A stretch of DNA of 64,000 nucleotides from Cladorhizidae sp. MBARI D1340-BT2 (lineage: Eukaryota > Porifera > Demospongiae > Poecilosclerida > Cladorhizidae): assembly GCA_028752905.1 (NCBI GenBank), contig JAQNBH010000011.1, positions 22,600,341 through 22,664,340 of the forward strand, given 5' to 3'. The notes under the pieces are model-generated. The model was not told the origin of the DNA. It searched no databases and saw only the letters and a list, made by a program, of their open reading frames with translations. Numbering within the stretch: position 1 is the stretch's first letter; every line of letters begins with the position of its first letter. Made by a program: the position numbers and the translations under genes. This document shows positions 1-10,136 of the stretch, in pieces.

Positions 1-1445
1 ACTATTCCACAGAAGATGTGTCAACCAGTGTGTTCGTGTGTTCATGCTTAAGGCCATTATTTATAATTTTTTGACAATATTTTTTTGTGGCTTATATCCT
101 TTCTAAACATCTGTACAAACTGTATTTCAAATTTGAAAACATTTGGATGTACAAGTCTCTAGTATAATGGTGGATTTTATCCAGGCTCTCACTTACATTC
201 ACATTGAAAATTGAGGAAGGAGGTTAGTTCAGTTTCAGTAAAGTTTGATTGCTCATATATTGCTTTTCAGAGCCTTTCCCCCCCCCCCCAGCTCTTTTCA
301 GAGGCACCACCTTCCAAGAGATTCCATCTGATACTTGTATTCTAGTGGTAATTATTTACTCAGAAGAATAGATAAGTGCAAAGGTGCAAAAAAGTAGACT
401 TATGGTCTAGTGGTCCAATATAATAGTAGCCCAACTTGAAACGGCGATTTCTCAGAAACATGTTTTTTGGAAGGAAAAGAAAGATATCTCAAGGAAAAAG
501 TTATGTATACCTGCTTCATTATATATCATCTATCTTTGCTCTACCTTTTAAGGGAATTACTGTAGAGTGCTTAGTAAGTGCCCACGATGTAAAGTATAGT
601 CACCAAAATAAATTTCCAGTTCCAACGTTGTCGAAGGAAATAGAAATGCCGAATCAATGCAGAAAATCCCGACAATGCCGTTAAGTTTACATTTCCAATT
701 TGCATGTGCACACGTTCACATGCAAATGGGGCAGGCGCTATATAGTTGTATTACAACCCGATGTAAATCTAGCGAGTGTTTTTTTTTGGCTCTACTTTGT
801 TTTCTTCTTCCCAGATGTAATTTTGTCCTTCAAGATGTTTATTGCTGACAGAAGTAAGATTAGTTATTTCTTTTCCTAACCTTTTGGTCTGCCCACTAGT
901 GTCCTTCAGCTCTACTTGTTTTAGCTAGTAGCTTTGCCTTCTTGTTCATAGCTACTCAGTTTAGACAAGATCTTAGACGAGTCTTGCTGTATAGTTTTGT
1001 AGAGGTTAGGTTTGCTAAGCAAAGTTTTAGGTAAAGCCTGGTGTAGACTAAGGCTTGCCAAACAAAGACCCCCATTTTTAATACCCTCACAGGACCTCTA
1101 GTAGCTAGCAAGCCTTGCATTAGAGAGACTTTACAGGGTAGCTTACAAGGTTGAAGAGTTTACAGAACGTCTATTACCTTAGCAAGACTTACCATAAAAA
1201 ACACCTCTATAAACCCAGCGGTTGACAGACACCTATTCTTTGAAGATCTTGACACATAAGTGGATTTTGAGTTTTGAAGGGTCCAGATTGATAATCCACC
1301 AGGTGCCACTAGGTCACCATTGAGGAATTTGAGAAATTCAAGATGGCCACCAAAATAGCTGACAATCACCTGTAAATCGACATATGATTATCAACATGAA
1401 TGTTTCATATTTTAATCAGAATTTTATCGTTTTCCATTTTCGGGT
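1..1445. other. Unassigned noncoding sequence
   Basis: I see no recognisable gene here. A run of 12 C residues lies at 278-289. The longest open stretches (436-684 and 657-848 on +, 1,160-1,369 on -) resemble no family I know, overlap each other, and have no splice or codon signal I can defend. The sequence is AT-leaning with homopolymer runs, as expected of intergenic or intronic animal DNA. Confidence 0.6.
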
Positions 1446-1581
1446 CATGTAGGATCAGAAGACAATATGTAGGATCAGTTGAGCTAGGTAACTAACAATA
1501 TGTAGGATCAGATGAGCTAGGACAATATGTAGGATCATTTGAGCTAGGTGACTAACAACATGTGTTATCAGGTGAGCTATG
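1446..1581. repeat. Short degenerate tandem repeat, about 5 copies
   Basis: The motif ATGTAGGATCA followed by GAGCTAGG occurs at about 1,447, 1,466, 1,500, 1,526 and, degenerate, 1,559. Spacing is irregular (19-34 bp). Some units carry an extra ACTAACAA segment. This is a small local minisatellite with no sign of coding. Confidence 0.7.
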
Positions 1582-1888
1582 CAACCAGCCTTCTATACCA
1601 AGCTATTGGACAGTGGAGCATACATATCCCTTTGCTTTTATCTGCCACTGAAGAGGTGTGAAAGATTGACATCCAAATCATTAGCTATCATGTAATTTGT
1701 GTGCAGCATGTGGTTTGCGGAGACTAACATGATACCATACATGTGTTTCTTTGCTACATGGCACATTCACTATACCAGATATGGCCTAATCTATGTGAGA
1801 TTTTAAAAAGCTATATGGTGAAACCCTAAAGATTTCTGAAGGGAGAACATGTCCAATGCCACAGACAAGGAATGTGGAACAGGATATG

Positions 1889-3229
1889 GACAGACATGTT
1901 CATAGAGACAACATTTATGCATTATGGGCACGGGTCAGGTTATCTGATTGGAATAACACTGGATGAGAAAGCTGTCCATGGGCAATGAACCTGTAGCAGA
2001 TTGATGAAGGACATGGCCAATTTTAATGATTCCTCATCAATAAACATCACCTCCCACACAAAGAGGGATTGGCATCACTGATCAAATATTATAAAAATTA
2101 CAGGCTAGTCATTAGGGAAAAACTGACGCATTGCATTTATCCCTTGAATACAGCAGGTCAAGCATCTGCTCCCGTAAACATAGTTTCTGGACGTATATGT
2201 TCAGATGAGGTAAATGTACATGATGCTGTTGACCTGGGCAAACCACAGACAGAAGAGTATGAAGCTAGCTGGCCAGAGGGATTCCACCAAACCCTCAAAA
2301 AGAGAGTATGCACAATGAAAGAGTGCAAGAAGAAAACATGGACAGGATACTGACTCAGGACTGATATTTGCTAGGGCCCTGGCCCTCGTGAACTCTCGAG
2401 ACATTAATTTTATGTTCTTTTATCCTCCAGTGGTGTTGTGGGTAATTCCCGGGTAAACTGCGGTATTGCAGAATTCATTAAGGTGGAACAGATTCTCAGC
2501 TATGAAATAGCACCAGTTCCTACCTCAATGTTTGAAAAAAAACCTAGAGATTGCCGTATTGCCAAGTCCAAGTCAATACTAAAGAACTAACTTCAAGTGG
2601 AACAATCAGCTCGTGCTACAGGACAACCTGATGCTATTGTCTTAGATGGATGTGCCATCCTGTGGGTTGTTCATTGGCCAAGCAAGGGAAGTGTGCAAGA
2701 CCTTGTCACACATTTTGTGAAATATGTCAAAGGGAAACTGAAAGGTGGCACTCGAGTGCACGTAATATTAGACTGCTGCTGTGAATACAGTTTTAAAAGT
2801 GGAACTAGATGCTCTCGTAAAGCACAGGTTTCTAGAGAGCATCAGCTGTGTCTCAGCTCTCCTCTGCCTCCTCAACAAGTTGCTCTGTCACCAAAAACAC
2901 ACACAACTGATTTGTGATGAACTTGTGTCTACAGCGGAACGAATCTTCCCAACAGTCTTGTAGTTACTGGGAAAACACCAATAACTACCGGGTTATTTAA
3001 TGGATTGCAAATCCTGAGACCTGACATTGAAGACCATGCATGAAGACGCAGATGATATCATTGCTCACCATGTAGTATATCTGGCAAGCCTTGGATGCTG
3101 CAGTATCAAAGTTATCAGTGATGACACAGATGTTTTTGTGCTGTTAGACCATTACTATGCCGAGGAAAAGTTGAAACAACACTTCTCATGGAACCCACAA
3201 GTCAAGGGCTGTAAGCTTGCCAAAGAGTA
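1889..3229 (+). pseudogene. Relic of a repetitive PIN/FEN1-like protein gene
   Basis: Several frames of the plus strand together read as one decayed protein. Pieces visible in order are DMFIETTFMHYGHGSG (about 1,892-1,940), then 2,069-2,353 ending in a GKPQTEEYEASWPEGFH-type segment, then 2,597-2,917 with LDGCAILWVVHWPSKG, then 3,027-3,230 with MHEDADDIIAHHV and VISDDTDVFVLL. Stops and frameshifts separate them, for example a switch near 2,860-2,900. From memory, proteins of this kind are abundant, unnamed repetitive genes in marine invertebrate genomes. The acidic pairs in DADD and SDDTD resemble the metal-binding XPG-I/PIN motif, which suggests a nuclease fold; this is inference. An intact relative should be several hundred residues longer. 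It is not functional here. Confidence 0.55.
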
Positions 3230-3230
3230 G

Positions 3231-4030
3231 CTAAGTTTGCTAGAGTAATCTAAGCAGGCAAGACTTGTCTTATCTTGTGTTAAGGTGGTCCTTCAAGCAC
3301 CCAAGCTAAACTCCAAGCCACAACTCAGACAAAGCTATGCTCTTAAGCATACCCTTCAAATTTAGAATAGGCTAACAGGGTTTCATACAGGATTACTGTT
3401 TGGGGTGGGTGGGGGGGAAGTATCATGTTGGGGGTCATTTGTTGTTGTTGTTGTTGGTTTTTAGCTATTTTAAATAGAAAGTATTTTCACCAGATTAGTG
3501 CAGCAAGTTACAAATCTTACTCCAAAATATTATTAAATACTAATAGCAAAGTACATGTACAAGCATAATGGTACCTTGTAATTACAGTTCAATTTTATTT
3601 GATTATTAGGAAACTCTAGGTACATCATGCTGACACAGTACCAATAACTGTAACATGCATTGGAATTTCAAAATTCAATCTTAACCCTTTCACTGCTGCA
3701 GGTATATACCCCCCTTTTTGGAGGTAAAAAGGTGATTTTGAAATCAATGCCCCAAAAATACTACTTAATATCAAGGCCTTTCACTGAAGAACGACATGGT
3801 CAAGAAGCGAGAGGCTGCCAAATGACGAAGAAACCCGAGTACCAAGTGATGATATGAGGCTGGCAAACGATCGTGCAAATGAGAGTAAGCTAATTGAACC
3901 ATGAACGAGTTTGAAACTCAAAGAGAATAAGATTCTTCGCCATTTGAACGGAGTTGTTACTTAACGGCGTTGGAACGACATTGCCAGAAGTGCCAACGGA
4001 ATTTTAATGCAACGGAACCGGAACCTTTTT
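3231..4030. other. Noncoding spacer with G-run and GTT microsatellite
   Basis: No gene recognised. It contains a G-rich stretch near 3,401-3,418, a short (GTT)n tract near 3,439-3,456 and AT-rich DNA. The 65-residue open stretch at 3,660-3,857 has no family resemblance. The 3' part (about 4,026-4,035) is a T homopolymer next to the pogo-like element. Confidence 0.55.
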
Positions 4031-4041
4031 TTTTTAGCTCC

Positions 4042-5822
4042 TACTGTAGTAAGCGCCCACTGCCTTGATCAGAACGATTTGGACTAAGCACCCATTGATT
4101 GGGGTAACCGCCTACCAGATTCTGTACGCAGCGGCTTCTAGGATCGAATCACGTGTAATACTTTTTTTTACACACGCACACTCACAAAACATTATGGACA
4201 GCTGCCCACACACCTAAAAACAGATCGCACAGAGGCATGCTGGGAAGAAACTGACAAGTTACACAGTGAGTTTCAATGTAGAGGTTGTACAGGGGACAAG
4301 GAATGAAAAATGTGTCAGCAACTGCTGGAAAGTATGGAGTACAGAAAGAGAGTAAGAGAGTGGAATGAAAAATATGATGCATTGATTGATACCAACATTG
4401 GTGGTGGGAAGAAGAAGAGGAAACTGAATGATGGAGGAGCAATCTTCAGTCAACAATGGACTCGGAGGTCTTCGATTACCTATAATTGGAACGTTCCGAA
4501 GGCTGTTCTGAACAAAGACCTCCTGGAGAAAGCCTTGCACATTGCTCAGAGCATAGGCATCCAAGGCTTCCTTACATCTCCCATGTGGCTGCGTGGCTGG
4601 AAGAATGTTGGTTACAGGCAGAAAACAAATACATCACAAAAGATGCCAGAGAACTAGGGAGTGCAGATTTCCCAATTTCGGAGAACCATCCGACAGCTTA
4701 ACAACTAGAGAAATTCAGAAATTGACAACATGGATCAGACAATGTGCAGGTAAGTATTGTTTACACTGACAACTTGTAATTTTACCTTTTTCATTACTAC
4801 GTTAGATTCTCTGCCACCAACAATTGTTGTGGAGAGCAAAATATTCACATTGCTACCACTGGTGCCCCAAAGAAGGGTTTCACAGTAGCTTTGTGTGCGA
4901 TATGAGATGGAACCAAACTGCTGGCTGTCATCATCTTCAAGGAGAAAAATGGAAGATTTGGCCCATGTCATGATTGTGTACTTCGTATTCCTCAGAATGT
5001 TGATGTCACTGCAACCAAAAATGGCTGGATGACTCGCCCAAGTGTGCACAGCTGGCTACGTAGGATGTGGTGAAAGTCTAAGGCAACTGGTGACCTTGGT
5101 CCTTGATAACTATCGCCCGCACAAGTGTGCCGACACCAAGGACATTGCTGAAGAGTTGGAAACTGACCTTGTATACATCCCAGGTAGTGGACCAATTTCA
5201 ACAATGATGCAAGAAATGATTCCCTCCATTTAGTGTAGGTGGCTCTACATCTCTAGCACAGCCAATGGATGTTTCAGTCGACAAGCCCTTCAAGGACAAA
5301 ATGAGGGAACTGTGGATGAAGCGGAGGAGAAGTTCAAGCTCTTGCAGGACCAAAAAAGGCAACCTGAAGTCCTCCTCAAGACAGGATGCTATAGATTGGG
5401 TCTCTACTGCATAGGAGTCTATTTCCAAAGACTTGATAGCTCGCTCCTTCCTATACTGTGGGATTTCCAACAATATAGATGGTTCTCACATCAGGGAATG
5501 CATTCAGAAGAAGATTGAGGAGGAGAGCGCAGATGATGATCCCTTTGCTGAACTAGTGAAGGGCCTGGACGAACCTGAAGAGGAGGACGAAGAATAGATA
5601 GCTACGAACAATAACTAGCTAGCATGCATGCGATGCAACAATAAACTTTGTTATTTGCCGCAAGAGAACGGAATCCGTGTGCAAATCCGAGTTCAAAGTT
5701 TAATATGGGTTATATGGAGCAATTTTTTTTATTTCATAGGTTGCTGGAATAAACGCCCACCAAGCTGATTTTAGAGGTGACTGATTCAGTGCTCATGGGC
5801 GCTTAGTATGTATTCTATGGTA
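4042..5822 (+). mobile_element. Decayed pogo/Tigger-like (Tc1/mariner group) DNA transposon
   Basis: The limits are set by inverted copies of a TAAGCGCCCA motif. On the left, GTAGTAAGCGCCCA ends at 4,059, with a second variant ACTAAGCACCCAT at 4,083-4,095. On the right, TGGGCGCTTAGTA lies at 5,796-5,808, with a variant TAAACGCCCAC at 5,750-5,760. The outermost 16 bases match at about 12 positions, so the terminal repeat is imperfect. A broken pogo-type transposase lies between them. The exact ends and the expected TA target duplication are not certain. Length (about 1.8 kb) is close to that of pogo-family elements. Confidence 0.6.
4310..5597 (+). pseudogene. pogo/Tigger-like DDE transposase, frameshifted
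   Basis: The N-terminal part from the ATG at 4,310 reads KRVREWNEKYDALIDTN and a lysine-rich linker. It is followed by EKALHIAQSIGIQGF and SPMWLRGW, a CENP-B-type helix-turn-helix domain for binding the transposon ends. Further on, in shifted frames, are TTGAPKKGFTVALCAI and LLAVIIFKEKNGRFGP (about 4,850-4,960), LVLDNYRPHKCADT (about 5,096-5,140, containing the DN of the DDE_1 catalytic core), QPMDVSVDKPFKDKMRELW (about 5,258-5,315) and an acidic tail ending at a TAG at 5,595-5,597. At least three frame changes and internal stops make it inactive. The family assignment rests on motif order; precise subfamily is open. Confidence 0.7.
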
Positions 5823-6126
5823 TGTATGACCAAAATGAATGACCAAAATGAATTTTTTTTGTTGTTTACCTCTGTCATCCTCGACGACTAGAACAGGGAA
5901 TAGATAAGGCAGCAACCTAAGGCAGTGCTCAGGAGAAGCTTGTCGCAGCAAGAGGAGAAGAAAGTAAGAAGCAGGAACCTTCTTCATCGTGAGACCCTCG
6001 CTGAGTAATGTACAGCTATGAAAAACTAGAGCAGCAACTTAGGGAGGCGATCAGGAGAAGCTGCACACAGCCAGGGGAGAAGAGAAGAAGAAAACATTAC
6101 CATGCATCATTGTAGCACTGCTACTA
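5823..6126. other. Noncoding, two diverged direct copies of a purine-rich segment
   Basis: A GCAGCAAC...CAGGAGAAGC...GAGAAGA stretch at about 5,910-5,965 recurs, diverged, at about 6,030-6,092. No gene is visible. Confidence 0.5.
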
Positions 6127-6128
6127 GC

Positions 6129-6388
6129 TGCCTATGCCCTGCTTCATGGGGAGCCCAACTACTAGCAACCTGCCTATGCCCTGCTTTACGGGAAGCCCAG
6201 ATACTAGCTGCCTATGCCCTGCTTCATGGGGTGCCCAGATACTAGCTACATGCCTATGCTCTGCTTTACGGGAAGCCCAGCTACTAGCTGCCTATGCCCT
6301 GCTTTATGAGAAGCCCAGCTACTAACTGCCTATGCCCTGCTTCATGGGAAGCCCATCTGCCTATGCACTGCTTCATGTGGAGCCAAAC
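6129..6388. repeat. 38-42 bp minisatellite, 7 units
   Basis: Units begin with TGCCTATGCCCTGCTT and contain GGAAGCCCAGCTACTAGC. CCTATG occurs at 6,131, 6,173, 6,211, 6,253, 6,291, 6,329 and 6,360, giving spacings of 42, 38, 42, 38, 38 and 31. The alternation of 42 and 38 reflects a 4-bp insertion (AACC or TACA) after alternate early units. Open frames across it are a by-product of the repetition. Confidence 0.85.
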
Positions 6389-6596
6389 CCATCAGTTACC
6401 TATAAGGTAGGATTTTTAATTTTGGAATATAGCTGTAGTCAATACTCTGTTACTTCTTCCTCCAATCTCCGGGAAACGCCATGTACCCCATCTATTGTGT
6501 TCTCAAGCTGTGGCATCCAATAAGACTAGCTTTGACAACAGTGTGTGTACAATCATTATCAATACTTGCTTTATTACCTTTTATGTCTAGGCAGTG
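6389..6596. other. Noncoding spacer
   Basis: Nothing recognised between the minisatellite and the start of the segmental duplication. Confidence 0.5.
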
Positions 6597-7042
6597 CTGG
6601 GTATATAGAAATGCCATGTGCCAAAACTTAAGACTGCCATTTTCTTGATTTGTGTTTTGTAATGAGAGGAAATAGCTAGTTTTGGATCTTTTTGCAGCAT
6701 TTTGGCTGTCTTGTAGGTCCTGTAGGTTGGAATTCACTCTTTTTTTTAACCTCTAGATATACCAGATATCACGTACCTTTATAGGTGGTTTGGGGAATGG
6801 AGGAAATTGCTCATTTTATATTGTTTGGATGCATTTCTGCCATTTTCTAAGTAAGATATACCTGACTGGATTTTACATTATGAAATCTACTGTGACTTGC
6901 GTCACTTTTTGTTTGTGTATGGGCAACAACCGGATACTCCTGCTCATGTATTAATAATACATAAGTGACTGCTTGTTTTAATGAAGTCTCTCTCTAGTGG
7001 TTTTGTCAGGTCTAATTATTGTTGATAAATTTATCTTTGTAG

Positions 7043-7140
7043 AAGTCACTGTTACTGGATTGAATTTGGGCCTGGCGATCATCTTGGTGCTGATCATTAT
7101 GCTCATCATTATGCTAATCAGTGCATATTTCATTTATGTG
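7043..7140 (+). CDS. Candidate internal exon encoding a transmembrane helix (copy 1)
   Basis: A pyrimidine-rich acceptor ending TTTATCTTTGTAG precedes 7,043, and a strong donor GTAAGTGATG follows 7,140. The 98-bp segment between reads about 32 codons, VTVTGLNLGLAIILVLIIML and onward to ISAYFIYV, a single long hydrophobic helix ending in phase 0. It would suit the membrane span of a single-pass receptor or adhesion protein. No flanking exon was recognised, so the parent gene is unknown. It may be an exon stranded by the duplication. The ATG-initiated reading at 6,997-7,251 runs through both splice sites and is probably not the real product. Confidence 0.35.
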
Positions 7141-7778
7141 GTAAGTGATGTGTGTGTGTGTTTGTGTGTGGTGTGTGCTGTAATATCAATGAACTCTCTT
7201 ACAATGTCATGCACTAGTGCCAGAAGATGTGGTTTCATAACTTGTTGTTAAGATTTTTAGAGATCCATAGTTTCTGAACACTTCCCTGTATGAACTTGCT
7301 ATATTATAGATCTCTCTGGGTGCTCTCTTTTGATATTATAAAAGGTGAAGTGTGAAGAATCTATGGAGCTCCAAAAAATTTACTAAAACACATCATCCTG
7401 GCATTTCTCCTTCCAAGGACTACGAGTTTTGCTGCCACACTCTATTTTTGTATTATATATAAAGTTCAGTGCATGAGCACAAGACCCAACATCCTTAGAG
7501 ATAGTGTTTTTAAGGAGTTAAATATTCACAGTGTGCATGGCTACCATCGAGTCTGCAAATAGGTACCTAAGAGCAATAGGGCATGTTGTGTAGTTGCTCT
7601 ACACAATCCACGAATATCCCTCCCCCCCTCCCCCTCCCACAGCAAGTCATCTAGAAAGTTATAGAGAAAATGTTGTCGGGAGTGGGGGGGAATGCATGGC
7701 AGTCGGTCACCACTGAAGTGATAATCAAATCTTTCAAAACTTGCAGCATTTTAGTTGAGGCAGATGAGGCAGATGGTC

Positions 7779-7784
7779 ACATGA
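7779..7784. repeat. 6-bp target-site duplication, left (ACATGA)
   Basis: ACATGA directly precedes the hAT insertion and is repeated at 8,966-8,971. Copy 2 of the duplication holds the single uninserted ACATGA at 16,947-16,952. Confidence 0.85.
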
Positions 7785-8965
7785 CAGAGGTTATTATTAC
7801 AGCCGGCAAGCGGCACTTTACCGATCAGTGAATGCACGTGACCGATCATTTCGTTCTATGGTCTGACAAAATGGCCGGTCGTTTTGGGGCCAAGAGAAAA
7901 AGTAGTAGTTGTAGCTCTTTGGGTAGTAGTAGCTCTGCTTCAGGTAGCTCTTGTGTAGGTGGCTCTGAGGCTAAGCGGAGTAAACGTCAGGTGAGCATTT
8001 CCACCTTTGAAAAGTGGCAGCGGCAGTTTGACAGTGATCATCAGACTTTGCTATGGCTACGATGCAGCAAGGACCGCTCGGACAAATCACTGGCATCAAC
8101 GTTGTGGTGTGAATTTTGCCGACAATTTGAAGAAAAGATCGAAGGAATGAGAAACTTCTCTACTGCCTGGATAACTGGCTCTACAAATCATAAGACCAGC
8201 AACATCTCGGATCATGCTAAAAGTGAGCAACACGCAACTTCGATGACCTGCATGCGTACTGCCCGAGCTAAAGCTAGCAATCAACCTATTGAAAGTTACT
8301 CTCCCATTGCTAGTTTCTTGTTAACAATGGATGAAGAAGAGAAGATTAGAATGAAGCACAAGTTTGAGATCTGTTATGTTCTGGCTAAGGAAAGCCTGGC
8401 CTTCCTCAAGTACTCTGCTTTTCATTCTCTTGCTGCTGAACAATAAGGAGTACAGCTGGGTTCCTCATACAAGAGAAGTCATTGTGCTAAGCTTTTTACC
8501 TATTATATAGCTGAAGCTCAGAGAAGTGTGTTTATGCAGTCACTGTCAGAAGTCAACTTCTTCAACTTGGCTGATAACTCTGAATTGTAATTTGCACTGT
8601 TGTTTTGATTAACGATTTGTTTTGATTAACGTATCATTAATGACAATTAATGACAAAAATATTATTACTAGACCAAAAAAAAATTATTCAACATTCAACA
8701 ACCAATAACAGTACTACATATTAATAACAAATAAAAACATGAAATGTCCACCAGTCCAGTCTGCTGTCCCATTGCACCCAACCTGCATTCCCCTCAGAAT
8801 TGCTTCCGAGATGATCCTTTGTGAGGCATCATCTAGCAAAGATCTTTGTTTTGGTATTAATGATCTCTTATAACTCAAAAGTTCAAAAGCTGATCATGTC
8901 CTACCAAAACAGCATATGGTCTGACATTATGTCAGCCTATCCCATGAGAGTTATAGTAAGCACTG
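7785..8965 (+). mobile_element. hAT-family deletion derivative with 6-bp TSD
   Basis: This 1,181-bp segment is present only in copy 1; copy 2 preserves the empty site, so both ends are known to the base. The ends are imperfect inverted repeats: CAGAGGTTATTATTAC on the left, and CAGTGCTTACTATAAC as the complement of the right end (12 of 16 match). The flanking duplication is ACATGA. CAG-type termini and a hAT-like N-terminal ORF inside give the family. hAT elements usually make 8-bp duplications; shorter ones are known in some lineages. It keeps only the transposase N-terminus, so it would need a transposase supplied from elsewhere. Confidence 0.85.
7871..8590 (+). pseudogene. N-terminal part of a ZNF862-like hAT transposase
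   Basis: The preferred start is the third ATG (7,871, MAGRFGAKRKSSS); an upstream in-frame ATG lies at 7,832. A Ser-rich basic leader precedes STFEKWQRQF. A zinc-finger-like region follows, with WCEFCRQF (C-x2-C) and SDHAKSEQHATSM (H-x4-H spacing), typical of the BED/TTF-type DNA-binding domain of hAT proteins. A TAA at 8,444-8,446 interrupts the frame. Beyond it the same frame continues with GVQLGSSYKRS and LFTYYIAEAQR until TAA at 8,588-8,590, matching the conserved segment before the catalytic core. The remaining several hundred residues, including the catalytic and dimerisation regions, are absent. It is therefore both deleted and stop-broken. Confidence 0.72.
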
Positions 8966-8971
8966 ACATGA
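8966..8971. repeat. 6-bp target-site duplication, right (ACATGA)
   Basis: Second copy of ACATGA immediately after the CACTG end of the hAT insertion. Confidence 0.85.
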
Positions 8972-9488
8972 TAATATCATTCAAGCCCGGGAAAGCAGCA
9001 AACATTGCCAGTGAGATGGCCACTCTCCACAGAAAATATCAAACACCACAGAAAAGGTGAGAGAGACTGACAGTGGCAATCCCTTGACAAGCAATGAAAC
9101 TAACTACGAAGAAGATGAAACTGGAATAGCAGACAAAGGCTAGCACGAGCACTGCTATTATCAAAATTGTCACCTTTTCATGATGTTGTGCAACTACATT
9201 AGCGGCCAAAAATAACCTAATGTTATGTTTTCGAACAACATATATGCTTACGTTTTGAGAGAAAGCATTGCGTGTGTATTCCTTACTGTTTTTCTAAGTG
9301 TCCTTTGAAAGCGTAGCAGCATTGTGCAGCTGGTATGCATGCGTGGCGTAGTATAAACGTTTACGTGGGTATGTTTAGTCACTTGCTCGAGTAGTTTACA
9401 GCTCTCCTTCTCTTGCTATGGTGTATCGTCCTACAAAAAGTAAAAGCAATGAATTCCAAACCTTAACCTAAGTCTTGAAGCACCCAAT

Positions 9489-10136
9489 TGATGTATATAC
9501 CCGACCTTCCATTCTTCCCATTAAGACTAGAGCATGTAAATACCCAAACTTCCATTCTTCCTATGAGGACTAGAGCACAACCTTCCATTGTTATCATGAA
9601 GACTAGAGCATGTATATACCAAACCTTCCATTCTTCCTATGACGACTAGAGCATGTATATACACAACCTTCCATTCTTCCCATGAGGACTAGAGCATGTA
9701 TATACCCAACATTCCATTCTTCCCATAAAGACTAGAGCATGTATATACCCAACCTTCCATTCTTCCCATGAGGACTAGAACATGTATATACCCAACTTCC
9801 ATTCTTCCCATGAGGACTAAAGCAAGTATATACCCAACCTTCCTTTCTTCCCATGAGGACTAGAGCATGTATATACCCAACCTTCCATTCTTCCCATGAG
9901 GACTAGAGCATGTATATACCCAACCTTCCATTCTTCCCATGAGGACTAGAGCACGTATATACCCAACCTTCCATTCTTCCCATGAAGACTGGAGCATGTA
10001 TATACCCAACCTTCCATTCTTCTCATGAGGAGACTAGAGCAAGTATATACCCAACCTTCCATTCTTCCCATGAGGACTAGAGCATGTATATACCCAACCT
10101 TCCATTCTTCTCCATGAGGACTAGAGCATGTATATA
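9489..10136. repeat. 43-bp minisatellite, about 15 units (copy 1)
   Basis: Units carry CATGTATATACCCAACC, TTCCATTCTTCCCATG and AGGACTAGAG, with a 43-bp period (for example 9,909 to 9,952). Since 43 is not a multiple of 3, three successive units return to the same frame. That explains the 43-residue periodicity of the minus-strand open reading at 9,946-10,290. Unit variants include an internal AGG insertion near 10,028. The array ends at the same unique sequence (AGTATTAACAACCTGGG) as in copy 2. Confidence 0.93.

Noticed and set aside
436..848. Overlapping ORFs of 82 and 63 residues
   Set aside because: No recognisable family, no supporting start or splice signals.
6134..6523. Plus-strand ORFs repeating MPCFMGSP
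   Set aside because: Explained by the 38-42 bp minisatellite; unit length is not kept in frame.
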